NCBI RefSeq assembly: GCF_038002605.1
Contig: NZ_JBBOCT010000001.1
Coordinates: 1,178,001 to 1,242,000 of the forward strand
Length of the DNA stretch: 64,000 nucleotides
Source of the DNA: Bacillus sp. FSL K6-3431
GTDB lineage: Bacteria > Bacillota > Bacilli > Bacillales > Bacillaceae_C
Direction: 5' to 3'
The stretch's first letter is position 1, and the number at the start of each line of letters is the position of its first letter. A model generated the notes under the pieces. That model ran no database searches. It was not told the DNA's origin and worked only from the letters and a program-made list of their open reading frames with translations. Below, piece by piece: positions 28,826 through 42,272 of the stretch. A program made the position numbers and the translations under genes.

Positions 28826-30025
28826 TTAGTCAGCTCCTAACTTAAGGACAATCTCCATCAATATTTGTTTTGCAGTTTCATGTTTACTTAAAAGTGGTAA
28901 TTTTCTTGCTGAATTGTCCTTATGAAAAATAGTGACAATGTTTGAATCACCTGCAAAACCGGCGCCCTCAGCAGTCACATCATTAGCAATTATCATATCT
29001 GCATTTTTTTTCTGTAGTTTTTTTCTTGCATAATGCTCTACATTATTTGTTTCAGCTGCAAAACCCACGAGAAATTGTTGCTCCTTCTTCACGCCCATTT
29101 CCAACAAAATATCCTTCGTTCTTTCCATTTCTATGATTAAATTTCCTGTTTTCTTTTTCATCTTCTCTGAAGAGATGTTTTTAGGACGATAATCAGCAAC
29201 AGCAGCACTTTTAATTACGATGTCTGCATGTTTAAAATACGTCATTGACTCATTGTACATCTCTTCAGCTGTGCTGACTTTAACTAAGTCCACATTGCTA
29301 GGTATAGGCAAACCTTCAGCTCCAGAAATCAGGGTTACATCAGCACCCATTTTACTTGCTTCCTCAGCTAAAGCATAACCCATTTTCCCACTGGAACGAT
29401 TTGTAAAATATCGAACGGGGTCTAATTTTTCCTTCGTTGCCCCTGCTGTAATTAATAGTCTTTTTCCTTTTAATATTTGCTCTTGAGAAAAAAATGATTG
29501 AATAGTATCTACGATTACTTCAGGTTCTTCTAGTCTACCCTTTCCAACATACCCGCAAGCTAAATATCCTTCTCCAGGCTCAATAAATCTAAATCCGTAG
29601 TCAAAAAGCGTGCTAATATTCTTTTTCACGGCCGGATGATCGTACATATGGACGTTCATCGCGGGAGCGATCCATACAGGTGCAGTTGTTGCAAGCAGTG
29701 TAGTAAGGAGCATATCATCAGCAATGCCATTCGCCATTTTACCAATAATATTTGCTGTTGCTGGAGCAACAATGATTAAATCTGCCCAATCGGCTACATC
29801 AATATGCGATATCGAGGACGGTTCTAGTTCCGCAAATGTATCCGTATATACTTCATTTCTAGATAATGCTTGAAAGGTGAGTGGGGTAACAAACTTACAA
29901 GCTGATTCAGTCATGATTACTTTTACTTCAAAACCAGCCTGTACGAGCTTACTTGTTAATGCTACAGCTTTATATACAGCAATGCCTCCAGATACACATA
30001 ATAATATATTTTTTCCTGTTAACAT
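28826..30025 (-). CDS. coaBC: Bifunctional phosphopantothenoylcysteine decarboxylase / phosphopantothenate-cysteine ligase
   Basis: CoaBC performs two steps of coenzyme A synthesis. The N-terminal CoaC flavodomain (1-185) has GGIAVYKAVALTSKL, HIDVADWADLIIVAPATANI (catalytic His), PAMNVHMYDHPAV and the substrate-clamp ACGYVGKGRL. The C-terminal CoaB domain starts about 190 with LLITAGATKEKLDPVRYFTNR and carries KMKKKTGN. A strong bidirectional hairpin stands between rpoZ and this gene, so it probably has its own promoter or relies on readthrough. Confidence 0.96.
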   Translation of the reverse strand: MLTGKNILLCVSGGIAVYKAVALTSKLVQAGFEVKVIMTESACKFVTPLTFQALSRNEVYTDTFAELEPSSISHIDVADWADLIIVAPATANIIGKMANGIADDMLLTTLLATTAPVWIAPAMNVHMYDHPAVKKNISTLFDYGFRFIEPGEGYLACGYVGKGRLEEPEVIVDTIQSFFSQEQILKGKRLLITAGATKEKLDPVRYFTNRSSGKMGYALAEEASKMGADVTLISGAEGLPIPSNVDLVKVSTAEEMYNESMTYFKHADIVIKSAAVADYRPKNISSEKMKKKTGNLIIEMERTKDILLEMGVKKEQQFLVGFAAETNNVEHYARKKLQKKNADMIIANDVTAEGAGFAGDSNIVTIFHKDNSARKLPLLSKHETAKQILMEIVLKLGAD

Positions 30026-30097
30026 GTTAATCCCTCACTTTTTACTCGTTAATTTCCACCATATATGTCTTCGTTTTATTATGAACTCGGAGGATTA

Positions 30098-30129
30098 GAA
30101 AAGGCAACCTATACGTAGGTTGCCTTTTC
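30098..30129. terminator. Perfect palindromic terminator between rpoZ and coaBC
   Basis: GAAAAGGCAACCTA and TAGGTTGCCTTTTC are perfect inverted repeats around TACG, giving a 14-bp stem with A/T tails in both directions. It should end remA-gmk-rpoZ transcripts on the minus strand. Confidence 0.9.
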
Positions 30130-30200
30130 ATTGTATTAGGGAGAACTATAGACTTTTATTTTTAGCTATAAGCCTATTCCTTGCTTTACTAATGCAAATT

Positions 30201-31036
<836 letters not shown>

Positions 31037-31297
31037 CTACCCTTCCTCATGATCATCCTTCCCGAACAAACGTTGGGCAACAGTTTCAGGTTGGACTGCT
31101 GAAAGGATCACATGTTCACTATCCATAATAATTACAGCTCTTGTCCTTCTTCCATATGTAGCATCTATTAAAGTTGCACGATCACGTGCATCCTGAATGA
31201 TTCGTTTGATCGGCGCTGATTCTGGACTGACAATTGATATGATTCGATTAGCGGAAACAATATTACCAAATCCGATATTCAAAAGCTTGATTAACAT
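31037..31297 (-). CDS. remA: Biofilm matrix regulator RemA (YlzA)
   Basis: RemA is a ring-forming DNA-binding activator of matrix and osmoprotection genes in B. subtilis. The 86-residue product [20 protein letters not shown] with [17 protein letters not shown] matches the DUF370 family. The ATG at 31297 has GGAGGGGCAAT directly upstream; a TTG eight codons earlier is rejected. In B. subtilis yloC precedes remA; the 212 bases between here and the Ca2+ ATPase contain no yloC. Confidence 0.95.
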   Translation of the reverse strand: MLIKLLNIGFGNIVSANRIISIVSPESAPIKRIIQDARDRATLIDATYGRRTRAVIIMDSEHVILSAVQPETVAQRLFGKDDHEEG

Positions 31298-31406
31298 ATT
31301 GCCCCTCCAGTAAACTATCAATTATTTTTGCCAATTTTTAGAGATTTTAATACTTTTTTAAATATTTACATTTTATTACTTTATTTACTTCCTGATAGAT
31401 CCCAAT

Positions 31407-31436
31407 AAAAAAGGCAATAGAGGAGCCTCTATCACC
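31407..31436 (-). terminator. Rho-independent terminator after the Ca2+ ATPase
   Basis: On the minus strand GATAGAGG-CT-CCTCTAT extended by flanking GG/CC is followed by TTTTTT. It separates the ATPase gene from remA. Confidence 0.82.
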
Positions 31437-31509
31437 CTAAAATTATATCACATTTTTAATACCAGTTCAAAGCATCAGAAGTTTTTTGTCGAAAACTCAC
31501 TTAAATCTG

Positions 31510-34164
31510 TTAAGCTTTAGCCTTTTTTTGAAAAATAAATGAACCCGCAAGCAAAAATGTTGGTATTGCACTCATTCCAATAATTAGCAGCCAGTCACTT
31601 AATAAGATTGGCACGGTATGGAAGATAGGTTGTAAAACTGGTATATAAATAACTGCCAACAGCAAAACAATAGAAGATACTACGGCTGCAACAAGATATT
31701 TATTGCCAAACGGATTTCTAGAAAATACAGAGACCTCGCTTCTACAATCAAATACATGTATAAGCTGGGCCATAACAAGTGTCGAGAAAGCAATTGTTTG
31801 CGCATATGGGAGATTATTCATATCTCGATAATAAACAACGATAAAAGCGATTAATGTGACTATCCCTATTAAAAATCCTCGGGAAACAATCTTCCATCCT
31901 AATTTTCTTGAGAATACCCCTTCCTTTGGATGCCGAGGCCTTCTCTTCATCACATTTTCTTCAGGTTGGTCAAGACCTAAAGCCATAGCAGGTAATCCAT
32001 CTGTCACTAAGTTCACCCATAGTATTTGAATCGGAACAAGTGGGAGTGGCAACGACAAAAGCATGGCAAACAGCATAACAAGGATTTCACCTACATTTGA
32101 GGCCAGTAAATAACGAATGAACTTTCGGATGTTTTCATAAATATTTCGACCTTCTTTTATCGCCGCTTTAATTGTTGCAAAATTATCATCTAATAAAATG
32201 AGCGACGAAGCCTCTTTAGCAACATCCGTCCCAGTGATTCCCATCGAGATACCAATATCCGCTGCTTTGATTGCAGGCGCATCATTAACGCCGTCTCCAG
32301 TCATTGCTACAATATGCCCTTTATTCTGCAAAGCTGTAACAATTTTCAACTTATGTTCAGGTGTGACCCTTGCGAATACAGCGATATGCTCGACCTTCTC
32401 TTCAAGCTCTTCAATCGATAATTCATTTAAGGCTTGCCCATCCATCACTTGATCATCCACATTTAGAATGCCTAATTGCTTCGCAATTGCGTGTGCAGTT
32501 GCAGCATGATCGCCTGTAATCATGACTGTTTTAATTCCTGCCTGTCTACATTCCTCCACTGCCTTTTTAACTTCTGGTCGAGGTGGATCAATCATACCCT
32601 GCAATCCAATAAATGTCAGACCCTTTTCAACCTCTTGTTCTCGTTGTGGAAAAACATTTGTATGCAATGGTTTAAACGCAACTGCTATTGTTCTTAATGC
32701 CTCTCCAGCTAGCTCATTTACAGCATTTTTCACTTCATTTTGAAGCTCACTATTTAATAATCGTTGTTTTCCATTCCATAAAATTGATTCACTTTTTTCA
32801 ATTAGGACATCCGGTGCCCCTTTTGTTATAATAAACCGCTTCCCATGACTATCTTTAACAATCACACTCATCAATTTACGTGACGAATCAAACGGATATT
32901 CTTTTTCTATAGAAAATTGTTGCCTTATTATATTTTGTTGAATACCCGCTTGGTGTGCTGACATGAGTAAGGCACCTTCTGTTGGATCACCATCAATAAC
33001 AGTTTCTTCCCCTAGTATTTTAATAGTGGAATTATTACAAAGAACACCGAATGTAAGTAATTGCTTCATTTCATTCTCTACTGCCCACTCATTACTTGAC
33101 TCAGTATCGGCAGTCATATTTCTAATTTTTCCACTGCTCCATAAATGTGTCACTGTCATCTTATTCTGCGTCATCGTTCCAGTCTTATCGGAGCATATAA
33201 CAGATGCACAGCCTAATGTTTCTACGGCTGGTAACTTACGCACAATTGCTTTTTGCCTTATCATCCGCTGGACACCTAGCGACAATGCTACTGTTACAAT
33301 TGCGGGTAGTCCTTCTGGAATCGCAGCTACTGCTAATGACACACCTGCGAGAAACATTGTATATGCATCATGACCGTGATATATTCCTGCTATGACAACC
33401 AATAACGTAAGAAGTAACGCTACTGTAATTAAGATTTTTCCTAGCTGTTCCAATTTTCTTTGTAATGGAGTAATTAGTGCATTGACTGATTGAATCATAT
33501 CAGCAATTTTCCCCATCGCAGTTGTCATACCAGTTGCTGTTACTATTCCAATTCCATTACCCCGCGTAACCAGAGTCCCCATAAAGGCCATATTGCTTAA
33601 GTCGCCTAAACTAGGTTGTATACCTAAAATTGGATGGGTCGTTTTGGTTGTTGGGATAGATTCTCCCGTTAAGGCTGATTCCTCTATCTCTAAATTATTA
33701 GCGATCAAGATTCTTATATCGGCACCAATTTTATCACCAGTTGCAAACTTAATAATATCTCCTGGGACCGCATCACGTGAATCAGTTTTTACCCATATAC
33801 CTTCTCGTAATAATAAAATTTGTGGCGCTGATAAACTTTTTAATGCCTCTAAAGATTTCTCCGCTTTTCTTTCTTGAAAAAAACCTAAAATACCATTGAT
33901 AAATACAATCGCCATAATTGCGATGGCATCAATATATTCGCCGAGTAATCCTGATACAAGTGTCGCCCCAAGCAGAACAAGCACCATAAAATCTTTAAAT
34001 TGACTAAAAAACAGAAGAATGGCTGATTGCTTCTCACCTTCAGATAGTTCATTCCATCCATACTTCTTCCTTCTATTCTCTACAATTTTGCTTGACATGC
34101 CATTTGATACATTTGTATTCAGTACTCGTTCTATTTCAGCCTGTTCCATCTCATGATACTTCAT
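31510..34164 (-). CDS. P-type Ca2+-transporting ATPase (YloB-like)
   Basis: A P2A-type ATPase expected to export Ca2+ (sporulation-linked in B. subtilis YloB). The 884 residues include TGES (about 166, actuator), PEGLP in M4 (283-287, ion site), phosphorylation motif CSDKTGTMTQN (Asp326), KGAPDVL (nucleotide site) and MTGDGVNDAPAIKAADIG, with about ten membrane helices. The frame is open to 34239, but a good promoter (34201-34229) lies inside that stretch, so I start at ATG 34164 (MKYHEMEQAE). The gene is divergent from rqcH. The substrate is inferred from the family. Confidence 0.92.
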   Translation of the reverse strand: MKYHEMEQAEIERVLNTNVSNGMSSKIVENRRKKYGWNELSEGEKQSAILLFFSQFKDFMVLVLLGATLVSGLLGEYIDAIAIMAIVFINGILGFFQERKAEKSLEALKSLSAPQILLLREGIWVKTDSRDAVPGDIIKFATGDKIGADIRILIANNLEIEESALTGESIPTTKTTHPILGIQPSLGDLSNMAFMGTLVTRGNGIGIVTATGMTTAMGKIADMIQSVNALITPLQRKLEQLGKILITVALLLTLLVVIAGIYHGHDAYTMFLAGVSLAVAAIPEGLPAIVTVALSLGVQRMIRQKAIVRKLPAVETLGCASVICSDKTGTMTQNKMTVTHLWSSGKIRNMTADTESSNEWAVENEMKQLLTFGVLCNNSTIKILGEETVIDGDPTEGALLMSAHQAGIQQNIIRQQFSIEKEYPFDSSRKLMSVIVKDSHGKRFIITKGAPDVLIEKSESILWNGKQRLLNSELQNEVKNAVNELAGEALRTIAVAFKPLHTNVFPQREQEVEKGLTFIGLQGMIDPPRPEVKKAVEECRQAGIKTVMITGDHAATAHAIAKQLGILNVDDQVMDGQALNELSIEELEEKVEHIAVFARVTPEHKLKIVTALQNKGHIVAMTGDGVNDAPAIKAADIGISMGITGTDVAKEASSLILLDDNFATIKAAIKEGRNIYENIRKFIRYLLASNVGEILVMLFAMLLSLPLPLVPIQILWVNLVTDGLPAMALGLDQPEENVMKRRPRHPKEGVFSRKLGWKIVSRGFLIGIVTLIAFIVVYYRDMNNLPYAQTIAFSTLVMAQLIHVFDCRSEVSVFSRNPFGNKYLVAAVVSSIVLLLAVIYIPVLQPIFHTVPILLSDWLLIIGMSAIPTFLLAGSFIFQKKAKA

Positions 34165-34200
34165 GTGTCTATCACTCACTTTCCTCTCGACAAGTTGTCC

Positions 34201-34229
34201 TCTATAATAGGAAGCATATTCAGTGTCAG
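34201..34229 (-). promoter_or_regulatory. Probable sigma-A promoter of the Ca2+ ATPase gene
   Basis: On the minus strand CTGACA (34229-34224), a 17-base spacer and TATAGA (34206-34201). The start point would be near 34194, about 30 bases before the ATG at 34164. This argues against translation from the longer frame at 34239. A TATAAT on the plus strand at 34242-34247 may serve rqcH but lacks a clear -35. Confidence 0.62.
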
Positions 34230-34300
34230 AGTGATTCATGATATAATTTTTATTATCGGAACGTAGCGGAAGAAATTATATAGAGTAAAGGATGTTAATC

Positions 34301-36013
34301 ATGTCATTTGATGGATTTTTCACAAGAGCTATGACGAGGGAACTGGCAGAAACAATTGGCGGAGGAAAGATTAATAAAATCCACCAGCCTTTTAAAAACG
34401 AACTTATTTTTACAATTAGAATGAATAGAAAAAATCACAGATTACTTATTTCAGCACATCCGACATATGCACGTATACAATTAACAAACGATCTTTTAGA
34501 AAACCCGAACGAGCCACCAATGTTTTGTATGTTACTTAGGAAGCATTTAGAAGGAGCAATCATCGAAAATATCCGGCAAATCGGTATGGATCGTATTATT
34601 GTGTTCGATTTAAAAGGCCGAAACGAACTTGGGGATGTGTCTTATAAACAATTATTTATAGAAATTATGGGAAGACATAGTAATATCATTCTTGTTGATC
34701 AAGAAAAGGAAATGATCCTTGACAGTATTAAACATATTCCTGCTTCAATTAACAGTTACCGAACAATCTTGCCTGGCTCTACCTATATTTCACCACCGCC
34801 TCAAGAGAAGCTAGAGCCCTTAGAAGCAAATAATGATGATGTATTAAAGGCTTTAAACTTTAATAGTGGAAAGCTAGACAAACAATTAGTTGCCAGTTTT
34901 GCTGGCATGTCGCCACTTTTAGCGAAGGAAATCATTTTTCAAGCCGGATTGGCTAATAGGGAAACCCTTCCACCAACATTTATAACATACATGGAAAAGC
35001 TCAGTGCACATGATTATCAACCAACCGTCACTACGGCTGAAGGTAAAGAATTCTTTTATTTAGTCCCGCTCATTCATCTTAAAGGAGAGTATAAATCATT
35101 TGCTTCTTTAAGTGAGATGCTAGATCGATTTTATTTTGGAAAAGCTGTTCGTGATCGCGTGAAACAGCAAGCATATGATCTTGAAAGGCTAATGAAAAAT
35201 GAAAAGGAAAAAAATGAAACAAAAGTTAAAAAACTTGAAACTACGCTAAAAAAAGCGGAAAATGCTTCACATTACCAATTACTTGGAGAATTACTTACAG
35301 CTAATATGCATCTCGTAAAAAAAGGTATGCAAGAAATAAATGTCATTAATTATTATGATGAAGCAGGAAAAGAAATAACCATTCCACTTAATCCACGGAA
35401 AAATCCGGCAGAAAATGCTCAACAATATTTTTCAAAATATCAGAAAGCAAAAACAGCCTTACAGATTGTCAAAGTACAAATTGAAAAAGCACTGGATGAG
35501 ATTAATTATTTTGAAGGATTGCTACAGCAAATCTCATCAGCAGCGACGAAAGATATCGAAGAAATACGGGAAGAATTGGCTGAAGAAGGGTATATCCGGT
35601 TGCGACAAAAAAGAGGACAAAAGAAAAATATTTCAGCAAAACCGGTTGTGGAAAAGTATATCGCTAGCGATGATACTGAAATTTTCGTCGGGAAAAATAA
35701 TAAACAAAATGATTATTTAACGAATAAGATAGGACGCCGTGATGATATATGGCTTCATACGAAAGATATACCAGGTTCACATGTTGTGATTAAAAGCTCT
35801 GAGCCAAGTGAAGAAGTCATTCTTGAAGCAGCTAATCTTGCTGCCTACTTTAGTAAAGCAAAAAGTTCATCGGCAGTACCTGTTGATTTCACTAAAATAA
35901 GACATGTTAAAAAGCCAAATGGTTCTAAACCAGGTTTTGTTATATACGACCAACAACAGACGGTATACGTAACACCGAATGAGGATATAATCACAACAAT
36001 GAAAAAAGGCTGA
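34301..36013 (+). CDS. rqcH: Rqc2 homologue RqcH (NFACT protein, formerly FbpA/YloA)
   Basis: RqcH binds obstructed 50S subunits carrying peptidyl-tRNA and adds C-terminal Ala tails that mark the nascent chain for degradation. The 570-residue protein has an NFACT-N domain (SFDGFFTRAMTRELAETIGG, 1-180), helix-hairpin-helix region, coiled coils (about 285-330 and 370-430) and the C-terminal NFACT-R domain (GRRDDIWLHTKDIPGSHVVI). I start at ATG 34301 behind AAAGGATGTTAATC; the ATG nine bases upstream overlaps that site. It is convergent with pyrE. The plus-strand orientation matches yloA in B. subtilis. Confidence 0.95.
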   Translation: MSFDGFFTRAMTRELAETIGGGKINKIHQPFKNELIFTIRMNRKNHRLLISAHPTYARIQLTNDLLENPNEPPMFCMLLRKHLEGAIIENIRQIGMDRIIVFDLKGRNELGDVSYKQLFIEIMGRHSNIILVDQEKEMILDSIKHIPASINSYRTILPGSTYISPPPQEKLEPLEANNDDVLKALNFNSGKLDKQLVASFAGMSPLLAKEIIFQAGLANRETLPPTFITYMEKLSAHDYQPTVTTAEGKEFFYLVPLIHLKGEYKSFASLSEMLDRFYFGKAVRDRVKQQAYDLERLMKNEKEKNETKVKKLETTLKKAENASHYQLLGELLTANMHLVKKGMQEINVINYYDEAGKEITIPLNPRKNPAENAQQYFSKYQKAKTALQIVKVQIEKALDEINYFEGLLQQISSAATKDIEEIREELAEEGYIRLRQKRGQKKNISAKPVVEKYIASDDTEIFVGKNNKQNDYLTNKIGRRDDIWLHTKDIPGSHVVIKSSEPSEEVILEAANLAAYFSKAKSSSAVPVDFTKIRHVKKPNGSKPGFVIYDQQQTVYVTPNEDIITTMKKG

Positions 36014-36027
36014 TATCAGCCTTTTTT
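36002..36027. terminator. Perfect bidirectional terminator between rqcH and pyrE
   Basis: A 26-base perfect palindrome: AAAAAAGGCTGAT followed by ATCAGCCTTTTTT. The rqcH stop TGA lies within it and the pyrE stop begins at its last base, so both convergent operons share one compact terminator. Confidence 0.93.
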
Positions 36028-36665
36028 CATTGTTTCCCCCATACCTCTGGGTCTATTCGCCAGTCTCTAAGTGTGATGGCATCTTTTTCTTTGATTAGTT
36101 TTTTTGCAAGCGCAATATTGATTAGATCGGAATAGCCAATTAGAGATTTTACCTGAATATTTGCTGTTGCTAATAATTCTTTCCCTCTATCTAATTCATA
36201 CGAAAATATCGCTGCGACACCTAACACTTCACAACCAGCTAAGCGCAGTGCTTCGGCTGCATTGATCACACTTCCACCAGTTGAAATTAAATCTTCAATG
36301 ATAACTATCTTCTGTCCAGCGAGTGCTTTGCCTTCAATTTGATTTCCTTTGCCATGACTTTTCGCTGAAGAGCGTATATAGCACATTGGTAGATCAAGTA
36401 GATCACTAACCCATGCAGCATGAGGGATTCCTGCAGTTGCGGTACCCGCAATTACCTCTACCTCAGGAAAATTTTGTTTAATTATTTTTACTAGGCCAGA
36501 CGCAATGTCTTTTCTTAAACGGGGATAGGAGAGTGTTAAACGATTATCACAATAAATCGGTGACTTCAATCCTGAGGACCATGTAAATGGTTCATTTGGG
36601 CGTAAAAAAACTGCTTCAATCTCAAGAAGTTGAAGCGCAAGTTGCTCTGCATTTTCATTATTCAT
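36027..36665 (-). CDS. pyrE: Orotate phosphoribosyltransferase
   Basis: PyrE joins orotate and PRPP to give OMP. The 212-residue protein shows the PRPP loop [22 protein letters not shown] (about 120-140) and the N-terminal [15 protein letters not shown] use ATG 36665 (MNNENAEQ) with GGAG 8 bases upstream, overlapping pyrF by 8 bases; a GTG at 36674 is the alternative. It is the last gene of the pyr operon, ended by the shared palindrome. Confidence 0.96.
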   Translation of the reverse strand: MNNENAEQLALQLLEIEAVFLRPNEPFTWSSGLKSPIYCDNRLTLSYPRLRKDIASGLVKIIKQNFPEVEVIAGTATAGIPHAAWVSDLLDLPMCYIRSSAKSHGKGNQIEGKALAGQKIVIIEDLISTGGSVINAAEALRLAGCEVLGVAAIFSYELDRGKELLATANIQVKSLIGYSDLINIALAKKLIKEKDAITLRDWRIDPEVWGKQ

Positions 36666-37374
36666 TATTTCCACTCCATTCTAATAGCAATTTTCGATAG
36701 GCAGATACTGGATTCTCAGCTTGTGTGACTGATCTGCCAACGACAATCATTGATGCTGCATACGTTCGTGCTTGACTCGGAGAAACGATTCGCTTTTGAT
36801 CATCGGCTGTATCACCAAGCATACGGATACCAGGTGTTACCCGTAAAAATGTTGGATGTGTCGCTTTAGCAATTGCACTTGCTTCTAATGCTGAGCAAAC
36901 GACTCCATCTAATCCAGCTTCATTCGCAAGTTGCGCATAATGAATGACAGAGTCTTTCAATGGGACAGTGATTAATTGCTGCTTTTGCATTTCCGACTCA
37001 CTCGTACTCGTCAATTGCGTGACAGCAATCAACTTTGGTCTCGTGTACCCACTTCGGGTACCTTCTTCCAAGCCTTTTAAAGCTGCTTGCATCATCGCTA
37101 AACCACCTGCAGCATGAACATTTACGATATCTACCTGAAAACCAGCTAATACTTTCATTGCTCGATAAACAGTATTAGGGATGTCGTGCAATTTTAAATC
37201 TAGAAAAATATCATGACCTTGCTCTTTTAACCATTTTAATAAAGGTGGGCCTTCTTGATAATAAAGCTCCATCCCTACTTTTACGAATAGTTTCTCATCT
37301 ACAAATTGCTTTAGAAACTGCTCAGCAGTAGCTCTATCGTGAAAATCAAGAGCAATGATTGGTTTATGTACCAT
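36658..37374 (-). CDS. pyrF: Orotidine 5'-phosphate decarboxylase
   Basis: PyrF decarboxylates OMP to UMP. The 238-residue TIM-barrel protein has [15 protein letters not shown], the catalytic charged network [15 protein letters not shown], and the phosphate-binding RVTPGIRM and [13 protein letters not shown] 37374 ([11 protein letters not shown]) is behind GGAAGGAGTTGGAAGTAAT; the longer TTG frame is rejected. One base separates it from the pyrD stop. Confidence 0.96.
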   Translation of the reverse strand: MVHKPIIALDFHDRATAEQFLKQFVDEKLFVKVGMELYYQEGPPLLKWLKEQGHDIFLDLKLHDIPNTVYRAMKVLAGFQVDIVNVHAAGGLAMMQAALKGLEEGTRSGYTRPKLIAVTQLTSTSESEMQKQQLITVPLKDSVIHYAQLANEAGLDGVVCSALEASAIAKATHPTFLRVTPGIRMLGDTADDQKRIVSPSQARTYAASMIVVGRSVTQAENPVSAYRKLLLEWSGNNE

Positions 37375-37375
37375 A

Positions 37376-39056
<1,681 letters not shown>

Positions 39057-39060
<4 letters not shown>

Positions 39061-42000
39061 ATGTTGATCGCCTCTTTCTGCCCAGCTCCTCCACTCGACA
39101 TCGCTTCTGCTGAAAAGACCATTGATTCCAATACACCAAGGATGGCTACGGCCGTATCGAGTGAAGTTAAGCATGGAACTCCATTTTCTACAGATTCTCT
39201 GCGGATTTTAAATCCATCACGCTGAGGCTGTTTTCCTTTTGTTAAAGTATTGATGATTAGTTGTGCTTTTCCTTGTCTAATTACATCAATTAAGGTAGGT
39301 CCCTCGGAACCAATCTTCCCAACGACTTCTACCTTTACACCAGTGCTAGCAATCGTATCCGCTGTGCCGCTTGTCGCAATGATCCGATAACCAATGTCTG
39401 AAAAGCGTTTTGCGATTTCAGTTGCTTCTTGTTTATCTTTATCGGAAACGGTAATTAATACCGTACCATAACTTTTAATTTCCATTCCTGATGCGACTAG
39501 TCCTTTATATAGGGCTTTTTCCATTGTCGTATCTTTCCCCATTACTTCACCAGTTGATTTCATTTCAGGCCCTAATGTAATATCTACTCTTCTTAGTTTA
39601 GCAAAGGAGAACACAGGGACTTTCACGTATACCCCATTCATTTCTGGTGCAATGCCTGTTTCATAACCTAGTGACGTTAGAGATTCACCAAGAATCACTT
39701 TCGTTGCCACATTTGCCATTGGAATTCCTGTAATTTTACTCAAGAATGGTACTGTTCTACTTGAACGTGGATTTACTTCAATCACATATAATTCATCGTT
39801 AGAAATAACATATTGGATATTCAATAACCCGATGATTTCTAATCCTTTTGCCAATCTAATCGTATAATCTACAATTTTCTTTTTCATCGCTTCACTTACA
39901 TTTTGAGGTGGGTATACAGCAATCGAGTCACCAGAGTGGACTCCCGCGCGCTCGATATGTTCCATAATGCCAGGAATTAGTACAGTTTCCCCATCTGAAA
40001 TGGCGTCTACTTCAATTTCTTTTCCGATTAAATATCGATCAACTAGTACTGGATGTTCTGGATTTATTTTCACAGCATTTTCCATATAATGTAATAATTC
40101 ATTTTCTTCATAAACAATTTCCATTGCTCTACCACCAAGTACGTATGATGGTCTGACGAGTACCGGATATCCAATTGAATTTGCGATTACAACAGCTTCT
40201 TCTACTGAAGTGGCCGTTTTTCCTTTTGGCATAGGAATGTCTAATTGAGTGAGTGCTTGTTCAAATTTATCACGGTTTTCTGCGCGATCAAGACTTTCTA
40301 ATGAAGTTCCAAGGATTTTAACTCCTCTATCTGTCAAATCTGCTGCAAGATTTATCGCCGTCTGCCCACCAAATTGTACAACAACACCTTCAGGGTTTTC
40401 TAGGTCGATAATATGCATGACATCTTCAATTGTTAATGGCTCAAAATACAACTTATCTGAGATACTGAAATCAGTAGAAACTGTTTCAGGATTATTATTG
40501 ATTATAATTGCTTCGTAACCTGCCTCTTGAATTGCCCATACACTATGCACTGTCGCATAATCAAACTCAATCCCTTGACCAATTCGGATCGGACCTGAAC
40601 CAAGTACTACCACACTTTTTTTATCCGTTGTTATTGATTCATTCTCTATTTCATATGTACCATAAAAATATGGTGTATCTGATTCAAATTCTCCAGCACA
40701 TGTATCTACTTTTTTATAGACAGGAATGATGCCATTTTCTTTTCTCCATTCATATACTTCTTTTTCATTTATCCCCCATAGCTTCGCAATTGTGATGTCA
40801 GCAAATCCATATTCTTTCGCTTTTCGCGCCATTTCGATATCAAATGTACAATCTATTAATTCATTTTCCAACTTAATAATTTTTTCCATCTTATATAGGA
40901 AGAATAGATCAATTTTGCTCCATTCATTCAATTCCTCAATGGTAATTCCTTGTCTCAATGCTTGGCCAAGATAAAATAGTCGTTCGTCAGTCGGATGGCG
41001 CATTTCTTTTTCTAACACAGATTTATCAATCATATCAGCGCCGTTAAGCTCTAAATGATATACATCGCTTTCTAAGGAACGGACTGCTTTCAATAAAGAT
41101 TCTTCGAAAGTCCGGCCAATAGCCATTACTTCTCCCGTTGCCTTCATTTGTGTACCGAGCAAACGATTAGCTGATTCGAATTTATCAAATGGCCATCTTG
41201 GTATTTTCGTTACGATATAATCAATGACGGGCTCGAAGCAAGCATAGGTTTTACCTGTTACTGGGTTCATGATTTCATCTAATGTATATCCGATAGCAAT
41301 TTTTGCAGCAAGCTTAGCGATTGGGATTCCAGTTGCCTTTGATGCCAATGCAGATGATCTACTAACCCGTGGATTTACTTCAATAATATAATATTGAAAA
41401 CTATGCGGATCTAGAGCGAGCTGAACATTACAGCCACCTTCTATTCCTAGTTCACGTATTAACTTTAAAGAAACATTGCGCATCATCTGTATTTCACGAT
41501 CACTTAATGTTTGGCATGGTGCTACTACAACCGAGTCACCTGTATGAACACCGACTGGATCAACATTTTCCATATGACAAACAACTATTGCATTATCATT
41601 TGAATCACGCATAACTTCATATTCTATTTCTTTAAATCCTGCGATACTCATCTCTAGCAAACACTGATTTACGGGACTATTCTTCAATCCACTAGCAACA
41701 ATCTCATGTAACTCATCTATGTTATGACAAATTCCACCGCCAGTTCCGCCAAGTGTATATGCTGGGCGCACAATCACAGGAAATCCTATTCTTCCAGTAA
41801 ACGTCACCGCTTCTTCAATTGTATGGATGATTTCGCTCTCTGGAACAGGCTCATTTAACGTATTCATCAGTTCTCTAAATTGATCACGGTCCTCTGCCTG
41901 TTCGATCGCAGCTAATTTAGTACCTAATACTTCTACATTACATTCGTCCAATACGCCTGCTTTTGCTAAATCCATTGCCATATTAAGACCTGTTTGACCA

Positions 42001-42272
42001 CCAAGTGTAGGTAAAATTGCATCCGGTCTTTCCTTGCGAATAATTCGACTAACAAATTCGACAGTAAGTGGCTCTATATATACTGCATCAGCGATTTCCG
42101 TATCTGTCATAATTGTAGCGGGATTAGAATTGATTAATATTACTCGATAGCCTTCCTCTTTTAAAGCTAAGCAAGCTTGCGTTCCGGCATAATCAAATTC
42201 AGCAGCTTGTCCTATTACTATCGGACCTGATCCGATTACTAAAATGCTTTCTATATCAGTACGTTTAGGCAT
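39057..42272 (-). CDS. pyrAB: Carbamoyl-phosphate synthase large subunit, pyrimidine-specific
   Basis: PyrAB makes carbamoyl phosphate from bicarbonate, two ATP and ammonia normally tunnelled from PyrAA. The 1071-residue protein shows the duplicated ATP-grasp halves ([20 protein letters not shown] at the start; [20 protein letters not shown] near 558), [12 protein letters not shown] and [16 protein letters not shown], and a C-terminal MGS-like regulatory domain (about 930-1071). Catalytic halves look intact, which matters because its glutaminase partner does not. It overlaps pyrAA by 8 bases. Confidence 0.97.
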